Shown here: piece after piece, positions 43,637 through 52,414 of the stretch
How positions within the stretch are numbered: position 1 is the stretch's first letter
Layout of the letters: each line of letters starts with the position of its first letter
From: VXRJ01 sp965246995
Lineage (GTDB): Bacteria; Acidobacteriota; Vicinamibacteria; Vicinamibacterales; UBA8438
Direction of reading: 5' to 3'
Assembly: GCA_965246995.1 (NCBI GenBank)
Contig: OZ252008.1
Coordinates: forward strand, 1,550,001 to 1,614,000
DNA length: 64,000 bases
The notes under the pieces: generated by a model
Told to the model about the DNA's origin: nothing
The model's database searches: none
Seen by the model: only the letters and a program-made list of their open reading frames with translations
Made by a program: the position numbers and the translations under genes

Positions 43637-45237
43637 TTTCCCGGGTGCGCCTCGTCCTCGTCGCGTCACTCTTCGCCGCGTGCACTTCCTTCCCTCCGAC
43701 CGATACACCGCCGCCCGAAGAGCTGCTCGAGCTGCTCGATCCTGTCGTTCTTCCCGACCTGGACGACCTGGCGCCGTCCGTGCAGCGGCAACTCCGCGCG
43801 CGTCACGATGCGGTCCGCACCAGCGAGAGCTCCGGCGCTTCTCCCACGGCGCGCGCCGAGGCTTACGGCGCTCTCGCCATGGTCCTCCAGGCGGCCGGTT
43901 TCCTGACCCCCGCCGAGAACGCATACCGCCACGCGCAGGCGGCGGATCCCGGTGACCTCCGCTGGTCCTACTACCTCGCGCACCTGCAGCAGGCGACCGG
44001 CCGGCGTGGCGAGGCGATCGCGAACTTCGAGCGGGTCCTCGCGATCGACTCGGAGCATGTGCCGTCGCTCGTCTGGCTTGGCGAGATGCATCTCGATCAG
44101 GGCGCACCGGGCGACGCCGCGGCTGCCTACGAGCGAGCGCTGGCGCTCGCGCCGGCGTCCGCCGCCGCGCTCGCCGGCCTGGGCCGCGCCGCCCTGGCGC
44201 AACAGGATGCCGAGCGCGCCGCCACATACCTGGAGCGCGCGCTACGTCTCGAACCGGGTGCCACCAGCCTGCACTACAGCCTCGGCATGGCGTACCGCGA
44301 CCTGGGTGATCAGGCGCGCGCGGCCCAGCATCTCGCGCAACATGGCGACGGCGCGCCATCCCTCCCGGATCCACTGCTGCAGGCGCAGACCGGCCTTCTC
44401 GAGAGCGGCCTCGCACACGAGCGGCGCGGCATGCGCGCACTCGCGGCCGGGCGGTTCGACGAGGCGGCGGCGGCGTTCCGCGCGGGGCTCGCGCTTGCGC
44501 CGGACGATGCGACACTGCATCACCGGCTCGGCGTCGCACTCATGGAGTCAGCCGACACCCGCGGGGCCGGGGAGCAGTTCGCCGAAGCGCTGCGCCTCGA
44601 GCCCGATTTTGCCGAGGCGCATCTCAGTCTCGGCGACCTGCATGCGCAGAGCAACCGCTTCGCCGAGGCAATCCGGTCGTACGAGGCGGCGGTCGAACAT
44701 CGCCCCAACTATCTCGACGCGCACTTCGCCCTTGCCGATGCGCTGACCCGGACCGGACAACTGAGCGATGCGCTGCCGCACTTCGAACGGATCACCGTGA
44801 TCGATCCGGCGTTCGCCGACGCGTGGATGGCCCGCGGCGTTTCGCTGGTTCAGTTGGCGCGGTACCGCGAGGCGTACGACTGGCTGACGCGGGCGCGGGA
44901 GATCCATCCGGACGATGCCCGGATTCTCTTCCTGTTGGTGCGGCTGCTCGCGGCGGCGCCGGATGCGGGTGTGCGCGACGGCGGTCGTGCCCTCACGCTG
45001 ATGGAGACACAGCGGGGCGCACCGCTCAGCCTGGAACTGTACGAGACGCTTGCGATGGCATTGGCCGAAGCCGGGCGGTTCCCGGAAGCGGTCGATTTCC
45101 AGCGCCGCGCGATCGCCGCCGCGCAACAGACCGGTCAGACTTGGGCCGCCCCGTACCTCGCCGAGAACCTCGCCCGTTACGAGTCGGGCCAGGCGTGCCG
45201 CACGCCCCTTCCGCCCGCCCCTGGAGCGACCGGATGA
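43633..45237 (+). CDS. TPR lipoprotein
   Basis: The 534-residue protein starts at ATG 43633 (ATGA overlap). Its lipoprotein signal is RVRLVLVASLFAAC. The N-terminal family block is present (LDDLAPSVQRQLRARHDAVR, AYGALAMVLQAAGFLTPAEN), then ~10-11 TPR units (for example SLVWLGEMHLDQGAPGDAAA) and a C-terminal tail with YESGQACRTPLPP. It is homologous to the TPR proteins at 34975, 45234 and 52415, with matching repeat order. It probably sits on the periplasmic or outer face of the envelope with its CRTAC1 partner. Confidence 0.92.
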   Translation: MISRVRLVLVASLFAACTSFPPTDTPPPEELLELLDPVVLPDLDDLAPSVQRQLRARHDAVRTSESSGASPTARAEAYGALAMVLQAAGFLTPAENAYRHAQAADPGDLRWSYYLAHLQQATGRRGEAIANFERVLAIDSEHVPSLVWLGEMHLDQGAPGDAAAAYERALALAPASAAALAGLGRAALAQQDAERAATYLERALRLEPGATSLHYSLGMAYRDLGDQARAAQHLAQHGDGAPSLPDPLLQAQTGLLESGLAHERRGMRALAAGRFDEAAAAFRAGLALAPDDATLHHRLGVALMESADTRGAGEQFAEALRLEPDFAEAHLSLGDLHAQSNRFAEAIRSYEAAVEHRPNYLDAHFALADALTRTGQLSDALPHFERITVIDPAFADAWMARGVSLVQLARYREAYDWLTRAREIHPDDARILFLLVRLLAAAPDAGVRDGGRALTLMETQRGAPLSLELYETLAMALAEAGRFPEAVDFQRRAIAAAQQTGQTWAAPYLAENLARYESGQACRTPLPPAPGATG

Positions 45238-46556
45238 AGGGGGACGGCGCCCCGAGCGGCGCGCACCCGGCGGGATTCCACCTGCTCCTGTTGTCCGCGG
45301 CGCTCCTCGCCGCCTGCGGCCCCTCCGGCGGTGCGGACGGGCCATCTGACGTCGCACCCGCGCCACCGCCGCCGGCATTCGTCCTCCCCGATATCTCCAC
45401 CCTCGCTACCCTCGTCCAGGACGAAATACGAACGCGGCATGCCGCCGCCGAACAGCAGGACGCCTGGGGTGATCTCGGCCTCATCCTGATGGCGGCGAGC
45501 TTCCTCGACGCGGCCGACACCGCTTTCCAGCAGGCGCACGCCCGCGAACCGGACGACCTTCAGTGGCCGTACTACCTCGCGCAGCTCCATCGGCGCACGG
45601 GTGACGCCGCCACGGCTGCCGACTGGCTGGCGCGCGTCCTCGCGCTTGATCCGACGCACCTTCCGTCGCTCGTGCAGCTTGGCACGCTTCACCTCGACGC
45701 CGGGCGCGGGGCGGCTGCCGCTACGCTCTTCGAGCGGGCGCTCGCCGTCGACGCCACCTCCGCACCCGCCCTTTCCGGCCTTGGCCGCGCCGCGCTGGCG
45801 GAGGGCGACGCGGCGCAAGCCGTCTCGTTCCTCGAGCGGGCGGTGGCGCTCGCACCGGGACCGTCCAGCCTGCACTATGACCTGGCGATGGCATACCGCG
45901 GGCTGGATGATCGCGCGAAAGCCGAGGAACACCTGCGCCAGCGGGGGGATGCGGAGCCGTCGCCTCCCGATCCGCTGATGACGGCCTACAACGGCCTGCT
46001 TCGGAGCACGGTCGCCTACGAGCGGCGCGGCATGCAGGCGATGGACGCGGGCCGGTTCTCCGAGGCGGCGACGATCTTCCGGGACGGGCTCGACGCCATG
46101 CCGGACGACCCGATCCTGCGCCACCGGCTTGGCACCGCGTTGATGATGTCCGGCGACACCGCGGGTGCGGTGCGTGAATTCGAGGCCACGCTCGCGGTTG
46201 CGCCCGACTTCGAGAAGGCGCATTTCGGCCTGGCCGTGATCCATGGCATCGAGGGGCGTCATGACGCGGCGATCGCGCGTTACGAGGCGGCGCTTCGCGC
46301 GCGTCCCAACTACCTGGAAGCGATTCTCGGGCTGGCCGAGGCCTTGCGCCTCACGGGACGCCTGGAGGAATCGCAGGCGCAGTTCGAACGCGCCGTCGAC
46401 ATCGATCCCGCCTTCGCCGACGCGTGGCTGGTCCGCGGTGTCGTTCTCGCCCAGCTCGGCCGTTTTCAGGAGGCGCGCAACTGGCTTGATCGCGCGCTAC
46501 TCGTCCATCCGGACCATCCGGACATCGCCGGCCTGTTGTCGGAGCTGCCCCGCTGA
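45234..46556 (+). CDS. TPR lipoprotein, shorter paralogue
   Basis: The 440-residue protein starts at ATG 45234, overlapping the preceding stop and following GGAG. The signal is FHLLLLSAALLAAC. It shares the N-terminal block (LPDISTLATLVQDEIRTRHA, DLGLILMAASFLDAADTAF) and TPR order with its neighbour, but it ends early, after HPDHPDIAGLLSELPR, and lacks the conserved YExxxPCRTPWPP tail. It is probably a tandem duplicate that lost its C-terminal ~100 residues. A long upstream frame extension (to 44823) lies inside the neighbouring gene and is not supported. Confidence 0.9.
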   Translation: MKGDGAPSGAHPAGFHLLLLSAALLAACGPSGGADGPSDVAPAPPPPAFVLPDISTLATLVQDEIRTRHAAAEQQDAWGDLGLILMAASFLDAADTAFQQAHAREPDDLQWPYYLAQLHRRTGDAATAADWLARVLALDPTHLPSLVQLGTLHLDAGRGAAAATLFERALAVDATSAPALSGLGRAALAEGDAAQAVSFLERAVALAPGPSSLHYDLAMAYRGLDDRAKAEEHLRQRGDAEPSPPDPLMTAYNGLLRSTVAYERRGMQAMDAGRFSEAATIFRDGLDAMPDDPILRHRLGTALMMSGDTAGAVREFEATLAVAPDFEKAHFGLAVIHGIEGRHDAAIARYEAALRARPNYLEAILGLAEALRLTGRLEESQAQFERAVDIDPAFADAWLVRGVVLAQLGRFQEARNWLDRALLVHPDHPDIAGLLSELPR

Positions 46557-46563
46557 GTCCCGT

Positions 46564-46579
46564 CCCGCGTCGCCGCGGG
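46564..46579. terminator. Small hairpin between convergent genes
   Basis: CCCGCG, loop TCGC, CGCGGG occupies most of the 25-bp gap between two convergent genes. It is short and lacks a T-tract. Confidence 0.35.
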
Positions 46580-46581
46580 GG

Positions 46582-49500
46582 CTATCGGGCGGCGAGTGAC
46601 GGGTTGATGCCCAGGGCCCGGTCGTGGAAGACGGCAGCTTCCCGGGCGTCCGCCTCGTCCCCGGTACTGCGTAGCGCGACGGCCAGGTTGTAGAGCGTGT
46701 CGGCGTCGTCCGGTGACGCGGCGAGGGCGGCACGGTAGTGGTCGATGGCGGCTTGGGTCTCGCCGCGTGCGAGAAGGACGCTGGCCAGGTTGTAGTGCGC
46801 GCCGCCGTTCGCGGGGTCGGCGTCGATCGCGGCGCGGTAATGGGTCACCGCTTCGTCGATTGCGCCGTTCGACGCCAGCAGCCCACCCAGGTTGTTGTGC
46901 GCTTCCGCGTAGTCGGGACGCAGTTCAATCGCGCGGCGGTACGCCGCGATCGCGCCCGCCGCATCCCCTTCCGCCAGACGGACGCTCCCCAGGTTGTAGT
47001 GGGCATCGGCGAAATCCGGCGCGATGGCGATTGCGCGCGCCAGGTGTTCTCCGGCGAGGGCTGGTTCACCCACGTCGAGGTAACGGACGGCCAGCGCGGC
47101 GTGGTTGACGGCGTCATCCGGGTCGATGCGCAGCAGCGACTGGTAGGCCAGGATGTCGTCGCGCGCCCCCTTTGCCGCGAGGCTCTGCAGCAGCGTGTCC
47201 GTGTCACCGACGGGCAGCACCTGCAGCATCAGCTCCGCCATCTCGTCGGATGCCGACGGCCCGAAGTGGACTTCCGCCGGCGGGGCGTTGGGGTTGCGCG
47301 GATTCGCGGCAGAGTTGTCGAACGTGAAGCGTACCGAGACGCGCGTGCCGGCTGGCAGGTGGACGGGCGCGCGGTAGCGGTACTCGTCCTGCCAGTTGAA
47401 GTCCCAGTCGTCTATCTGGAGCAGCGGCCGCTCCGTGCCGTCCGGTAGCGTCGCGCGCGCGTCGACCTGCCGGCCCAGGTAGTGCATGTGCGGCGCGACG
47501 GCGAGCAGGTCGACGGCGACCGGCAGGCGGTAGCTATCCTCGATAGCGTGCGCGGCATCGCCCGCCGGGATCCGGATCGCCTTCGACGTCAGCAGGACCG
47601 AGACCGGTGTGAGCGGCGCGGGTGCGCCGGCGAAGTGGAGCGCCACCTCCGGCTGGATATCGAGGGGGTCGGTTGCGTCAGGCAGCAGGTGGAGCTGGAG
47701 GACGAGGTCGGTGCCCGGATCGAGCGGCCAGGCGATCTGGTCGGGGACGGCGGAGGGCGTCCGGCCCGGCGCCCAGCCGAGGAAGTGACCGGCGGGGAAC
47801 CGGGCATGGTCGAGCATCAGTCCGTCGTAGCCCGGCGCGGTCGAATCCTCGTCGTCGAGCGCGCGAGCCGCGCCGGTCGGGTCGAGCATGATGCGGGCGT
47901 GGTGGATCGCGCGCCTGCCGCCCGCGCCGGGGCGCAGTTCGATGGCGCGGACCCACCGGCGTTCGGTGAGCGGGACGGGCAGGGCGAAGTTGCGGTACAC
48001 GTCGGCGCCGCCGGCCGCCAGCGGGTACGGGACGGGCACGGTGACGAAGAGGTCGGGTGGGCCGAGACTGGTGTCGTTGCCGGCCGCGTCGGCCGGCCGC
48101 GCAGTAGGCGCACCGGCCGGCGCGGTGCCTTCGGGCGCGATGCCTTCGGGCGCGATGCCTTCGGGCGCGCCATTCGCGGCCCAGGCGGCGAGCGTAGCGA
48201 TCTGATCGTCCGTCAGACGCCGCTCGCCGAGGAACCGGCCGGCCGTCCCGACCGGTTTCCAGGGCGGCATCCGCCGCGCCGCCGTTGCCGCCGCAATCTG
48301 TTCCGCCTGTGCGCGCGCGTCGTCGTACGTCGTCAGACCGAACGGTGCGATCGCGCCGGGTCGATGGCATGTCACGCAGTTGGCGTTCAGGATCGGCGCG
48401 ACATCGCGGTGATACGTTACGCCGCCGCCTGCGCTGTCCACTGCGCCGAGCAGGCGCGCGAGCGCCGTGCCCGCTTCCGCGTCGGACGGGTCGAGTTCCA
48501 GCGCGCGGCGATAGTGGGTGATTGCCTCTTCACGCCGGCCGGCGTCGGCGAGGGCGCTCGCCAGGTTGCTGTGCGCGGCGGCGTTCTCCGGTTCCAGCGC
48601 GACCGCCTGCTCGAAGTGGGGGAATGCCTCGTCGGCGCGGCCCAATGCCTTCAGCACCGCCCCAAGGTTGTTGTGCGCCGAGCCATAGTCGGGACGCAGG
48701 TCGACGGCCTGCCGGAAGTGCGTGATCGCCTCCTCGAGGCTCCCACCGGCAGCCAGCAACGTCGCCAGGTTGTAGTGCGCCGTCGCCGAGGCGGGATCGA
48801 GTTCGATCGACCGCCGGTAGTGCTCCACGGCGGCCGCGGTCCGTCCGGCGGTCATGTAGAGGACCGCGACGTCCCGGTGCAGCACCGCGTTCTCCGGCTG
48901 CGCGATCAGCGTGGATTCATAGCCGACGATGTCCTCGTTCAGGATCTTCGGCATGATCGCGCGCTCGAGCGTCGCCCGGTCCGCCTCGCTCCGTGGCAGC
49001 AACTGCAGCCAGAGATCGCCCATCTCGTCGTTCGAGAACTGCCCGAACAGCACACGGCGCGGCGGGCGATCCGGATTGCGCGGGTTGTCGGCGGAGTTGT
49101 CGTAGAAGTACTCCATCGACACGGTCGTCCCCGCCGGCAGGAACGGCCGGTCCTGGTAGCGGTAGACATCCTGCCAGTTGAAGTCCCAGTCCAGGATTCG
49201 GATCAGGTGTGCCGTCCGGCCGTCGGGATACTCGACGCGGCCGTTGATCTCCTTCGCGCGGAAGTGGGCGTGGGGTTGGATGCCGATCAGTTCCGCCCCG
49301 ACCGGCAACGTGAAACGGTCACGGATGACATAGCGCTGCTCGCCCGGCGCGATATCGATGTTCTGACGGCCGAGCCGCAGCATCAGCGGGGTGCGGACCG
49401 GCGGATCGTCGGTGAAGTACAGGCCGACGCTTGCCTGAATCGATTCCGTGCGTCCGGTCGACTGCATGTGCAACTGAATGACGAAGTCGCTTCCCGGCTC

Positions 49501-50298
49501 GACGCGCCACGCCATGCCGGGCTCGGCGAGCGGCGGCAACTGGCCCGGGGTCCAGCCGAGGAAATGGCCGTCCGGGTAGTGCGCCTGCGGGCTGATTGGT
49601 CCTTCGTAGCCGGGCAGCGGATCCTGCACGTCGAGCTCCCGCGACGCGCGGGACCGATCGATCCGAATGTTGGCGTGGTGCGCGACGCGGGCGTTGCCGG
49701 GACGGAACTCCAGGCCGGCGACGAATGCGGTCCGGTCGATCGGGATCGGCAGGACGAAGTTGCGAAACGTATCAGGTTCGTCGGCCAGGACCGTGAACGG
49801 TTCCGGCATCGTGACGATGATGTCGGGTTCGCCCAGCCGCCAGCTCTCCGCCGACCGTTCGGGCGTGGGGGGAACGTCAGACAGATCACCTGCCGGTGCA
49901 CCCGCCTCGGCCCATCGCCGGAACAACTCCACGTCGGCATCGTCCAGCCGGCGTGACCCGACGAACGGCCCGCCATAACCGGGTTCCGGCTTCCACGGCG
50001 GCATGTAGCGGCTCTCGGTCACCTCGGCGATCTGCCGCGCCCGCCGCTGCACGTCGTTGTAAGTCAACAGCGAAAAGGGCGCTACCTCACCTGGTCGGTG
50101 GCACGATGTGCAGTGCGTCTGAACCAGTGGCGCGATGTCGTCCGCGAAAGTAGGGGGATCGGCCGCCTGGACGTTGGTCTGCGCCGTCGCCGTCGCGGCG
50201 GCGGCGGCCAGCGCCACGAGGGCTGCCGCAATCGCGCCGATGTGCCGCAATGGGCCGCAATACCGCAGGATTCGGGCCGGCACAGCTCTCTTCCGCAT
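46582..50298 (-). CDS. Giant duplicated cytochrome c / copper-monooxygenase-like / TPR protein
   Basis: The 1238-residue protein has a signal peptide (IAAALVALAAAAATATAQ) and two copies of one three-part module. Module 1 (about 41-635) has a heme c site CTSCH (C63-H67), a fold with histidines as in type II copper ascorbate-dependent monooxygenases (VAHHANI ~206, VIQLHMQS, PHAHFRAKEI ~345), and four TPRs. Module 2 (~636-1238) repeats this: CVTCH (~640), AIHHARI (~798), VLQLHLL, VAPHMHYLGR (~936), then five or more TPRs. It could hydroxylate or cleave a substrate using copper with electrons from heme. A TATAAT overlaps ATG 50298; GTG 50283, with GGAAGAG before it, is an alternative start. It is divergent from a CRTAC1-TPR pair. 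Confidence 0.9.
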   Translation of the reverse strand: MRKRAVPARILRYCGPLRHIGAIAAALVALAAAAATATAQTNVQAADPPTFADDIAPLVQTHCTSCHRPGEVAPFSLLTYNDVQRRARQIAEVTESRYMPPWKPEPGYGGPFVGSRRLDDADVELFRRWAEAGAPAGDLSDVPPTPERSAESWRLGEPDIIVTMPEPFTVLADEPDTFRNFVLPIPIDRTAFVAGLEFRPGNARVAHHANIRIDRSRASRELDVQDPLPGYEGPISPQAHYPDGHFLGWTPGQLPPLAEPGMAWRVEPGSDFVIQLHMQSTGRTESIQASVGLYFTDDPPVRTPLMLRLGRQNIDIAPGEQRYVIRDRFTLPVGAELIGIQPHAHFRAKEINGRVEYPDGRTAHLIRILDWDFNWQDVYRYQDRPFLPAGTTVSMEYFYDNSADNPRNPDRPPRRVLFGQFSNDEMGDLWLQLLPRSEADRATLERAIMPKILNEDIVGYESTLIAQPENAVLHRDVAVLYMTAGRTAAAVEHYRRSIELDPASATAHYNLATLLAAGGSLEEAITHFRQAVDLRPDYGSAHNNLGAVLKALGRADEAFPHFEQAVALEPENAAAHSNLASALADAGRREEAITHYRRALELDPSDAEAGTALARLLGAVDSAGGGVTYHRDVAPILNANCVTCHRPGAIAPFGLTTYDDARAQAEQIAAATAARRMPPWKPVGTAGRFLGERRLTDDQIATLAAWAANGAPEGIAPEGIAPEGTAPAGAPTARPADAAGNDTSLGPPDLFVTVPVPYPLAAGGADVYRNFALPVPLTERRWVRAIELRPGAGGRRAIHHARIMLDPTGAARALDDEDSTAPGYDGLMLDHARFPAGHFLGWAPGRTPSAVPDQIAWPLDPGTDLVLQLHLLPDATDPLDIQPEVALHFAGAPAPLTPVSVLLTSKAIRIPAGDAAHAIEDSYRLPVAVDLLAVAPHMHYLGRQVDARATLPDGTERPLLQIDDWDFNWQDEYRYRAPVHLPAGTRVSVRFTFDNSAANPRNPNAPPAEVHFGPSASDEMAELMLQVLPVGDTDTLLQSLAAKGARDDILAYQSLLRIDPDDAVNHAALAVRYLDVGEPALAGEHLARAIAIAPDFADAHYNLGSVRLAEGDAAGAIAAYRRAIELRPDYAEAHNNLGGLLASNGAIDEAVTHYRAAIDADPANGGAHYNLASVLLARGETQAAIDHYRAALAASPDDADTLYNLAVALRSTGDEADAREAAVFHDRALGINPSLAAR
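48121..48165 (-). repeat. Three 15-bp tandem repeats within the giant gene
   Basis: CGCGATGCCTTCGGG and a one-base variant occur three times head to tail, encoding APEGI/APEGT units in a flexible linker of module 2. This linker is absent from module 1 and may vary in length between strains. Confidence 0.85.
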
Positions 50299-50365
50299 TA
50301 TAGAAGGTGGCGCGTTGGGGACCCCGCCGGACGTATGGCATACTGCCCCCCGACGCTGCCTGGCC

Positions 50366-52147
50366 GTGACGCGATCGATTTCACTCCTCCTGCTCCTGGC
50401 GCTTGCGACCGGCTGCGGCGCTGACCGGGACGGCCCGGACAGCGGCGTCGGAACGGACGGCGGCGCCGCGGCGGACAGCGCCGCGGACGATGCGGCTTCC
50501 ACCGACTGGTTCGTTGACCGCGCGGCCGAGGCGGGGCTCGACTTCGTCCACCGGAACGGCGCGACCGGCCGCTACTACTACCCGGAGATCCTCCCCCCGG
50601 GCGTCGGCCTGTTCGACTACGACAACGATGGCGATCTCGATGCCTATCTTGCGCAGGGCCACATGCTCGATGCGGACGCGGCGCCGGACGACGCCTGGAT
50701 ACCGGAGACGGCGGGCGCACCGGCCGGCGGGCGCCTCTTTCGGAACGAGCTGATTCCGGGGGGAACGCTCGGCTTCACCGACGTTACCGAAGCGAGCGGC
50801 ATCGACACTGGCGACGCCTACGGTCTGGGTGTCACCGCGGGCGACGTCGACAACGACGGCTGGATCGATCTCTTCCTCACCCACTTCGGGCCGAGCCGCC
50901 TCTACCGCAATAACGGCGACGGGACGTTCACGGACATTTCGGGCGACGCCGGCATCGCGCAGTCGCCGCAGGGCTTCGGCGTCTCCGCCGCCTTTGTCGA
51001 CTACGACCGGGACGGCCATCTCGACCTCTACGTCGGCTACAACGTCAACTACACCCTGGCCAACGCGATCGAGTGCACCAACGTCACCGGAGCGCGCGAG
51101 TATTGTCCGCCCGAGACGTACGGCGGGATGCCGGATCACCTGTACCGCAACAGGGGTGACGGGCGCTTCACCGACGTGAGCGCCACGGCCATTGCCGGCG
51201 CGCAGTTCGGTCCCGCGCTCGGCGTCGTCGCCGCCGATTACAACAACGACGGCTGGATGGACGTCTACGTTGCGAACGATGCCACGGAGAACCTCCTCTG
51301 GATCAATCAGCATGACGGCACGTTCCGCGACGAGGCGCTGCTCGCCGGCGCGGCGGTGAGCGGCATGGGCCTGGCCGAGGCGAGCATGGGGGTCGACGCG
51401 GGCGACTTCGACAACGACGGCGACGACGACCTCTTCATGACGCACATCACGAACGAGGGGAACAATCTGTACGTCAACGACGGCCAGGGCGGCTTCACGG
51501 ATCGGAGCACCTTATCCGGCCTCGGCGCCGGCAGCCTCCCGTATACCGGCTGGGGCGCCACGTGGATGGACTACGACAACGACGGCTGGCTCGACCTGCT
51601 GGCCGTGAACGGCACGATCATGGCGGCGCGCCGAGATAGCGGACGGCCGTTCCCGTACGATCAGCGGAAGACACTGTTCCGTAACCTCGCCGACGGGACC
51701 TTCACCGACGTGTCCGGGCAAGCGGGGCCGACGTTCGCCCGCTCCGAGGTGGGGCGCGGCGCTGCGTTCGGGGACGTCGATAACGACGGGGACATCGACG
51801 TCCTGGTCGGTAACGACGCCGGTCCGGCTGAACTGTTGATAAACCAGATTGGCTCGCAAAGCCACTGGTTCGGCCTCCGCCTCGTCGGCGACTCGGCGAC
51901 GACGGGAGGGCGCGATCTGCAGGGAGCGAGAATCGCCCTTCGCCGCGCCGGCGAACCGACGCTGTGGCGGCGCGTTCGGACCGACGGGAGTTACGCTTCC
52001 GCCAACGACCCCCGAGTCGTCATCGGCCTCGGGTCGTCCGATCTCTCGCCGTCCGTCGAGGTGATCTGGCCTGATGGTGCCACCGAGACCTGGCGCGACC
52101 TCCCGATCGATCAGTACGTCACGCTGCAACAGAACAGCGCCCCCTAG
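50366..52147 (+). CDS. CRTAC1-family lipoprotein (FG-GAP plus ASPIC/UnbV)
   Basis: The 593-residue protein is assigned GTG 50366 because the lipoprotein signal (RSISLLLLLALATGC) begins there. It has FVDRAAEAGLDFVHRNG, calcium-type FG-GAP loops (FDYDNDGDLDAYL, DVDNDGWIDLFLTH, DYDRDGHLDLYVG, DYNNDGWMDVYVAN, DFDNDGDDDLFMT) and a C-terminal ASPIC/UnbV domain (RVRTDGSYASANDPRVVIGL, VIWPDGATETWRDLPIDQYV). It is closest to the protein at 33155. The TAG stop is part of the repeat element at 52144, and the TPR gene follows after that element rather than overlapping it. Confidence 0.92.
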   Translation: MTRSISLLLLLALATGCGADRDGPDSGVGTDGGAAADSAADDAASTDWFVDRAAEAGLDFVHRNGATGRYYYPEILPPGVGLFDYDNDGDLDAYLAQGHMLDADAAPDDAWIPETAGAPAGGRLFRNELIPGGTLGFTDVTEASGIDTGDAYGLGVTAGDVDNDGWIDLFLTHFGPSRLYRNNGDGTFTDISGDAGIAQSPQGFGVSAAFVDYDRDGHLDLYVGYNVNYTLANAIECTNVTGAREYCPPETYGGMPDHLYRNRGDGRFTDVSATAIAGAQFGPALGVVAADYNNDGWMDVYVANDATENLLWINQHDGTFRDEALLAGAAVSGMGLAEASMGVDAGDFDNDGDDDLFMTHITNEGNNLYVNDGQGGFTDRSTLSGLGAGSLPYTGWGATWMDYDNDGWLDLLAVNGTIMAARRDSGRPFPYDQRKTLFRNLADGTFTDVSGQAGPTFARSEVGRGAAFGDVDNDGDIDVLVGNDAGPAELLINQIGSQSHWFGLRLVGDSATTGGRDLQGARIALRRAGEPTLWRRVRTDGSYASANDPRVVIGLGSSDLSPSVEVIWPDGATETWRDLPIDQYVTLQQNSAP

Positions 52148-52327
52148 CAGCCCGTGGTGAAACCCCGCGTCGCACCGAGACCGGCGAGGCGCGCGCCTGA
52201 CAAGGCGCGACGAGGAAGCATATTGGCCATATCGTGACCGCGGACTGACGCAGTCCGAGGAGCAACGCCGTTCAGGCGAGATGCATCGCCGGTCGAATGC
52301 AGCAGGGGTTTCACCACGGGCTGCTAG
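52144..52327. repeat. CTAG-ended inverted-repeat element, full copy with paired end change (184 bp)
   Basis: It has the same length and orientation as the copy at 23973. It begins CTAGCAGCCCGTGGTGAAAC and ends with the exact complement, GTTTCACCACGGGCTGCTAG. The G-to-C change in the left end (CTAGGAG to CTAGCAG) is matched by C-to-G in the right end, keeping the pairing perfect. The inner hairpin (CCGCGGACTG / CAGTCCGAGG) has one mismatch. It separates CRTAC1 and TPR genes that directly overlap elsewhere. Confidence 0.92.
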
Positions 52328-52414
52328 GTTCGCCGGTGTCCACATGGTGCGCCGGTGCCCCCACCGGCATTCGGAGCCGCAACGGCCACCCCGGTGGTAC
52401 ACTTCAAGGTCAGC

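Noticed and set aside
41852..44539. Minus-strand open frame of 895 codons
   Set aside because: It is a shadow of the CRTAC1 and TPR genes with an Arg-rich composition and no motifs.
44823..45233. Long N-terminal extension of the TPR gene at 45234
   Set aside because: It lies inside the preceding TPR gene in another frame and would bury the lipoprotein signal; ATG 45234 has GGAG and an ATGA overlap.
48121..48165. Possible CRISPR-like array
   Set aside because: The units are 15 bp with no spacers and encode APEG repeats in frame, so this is a coding tandem repeat.
50297..50302. TATAAT as a leaderless promoter for the giant copper/cytochrome gene
   Set aside because: The box overlaps the ATG itself, so a transcript from it would start after that ATG; it can only work if GTG 50283 is the start, which remains unproven.
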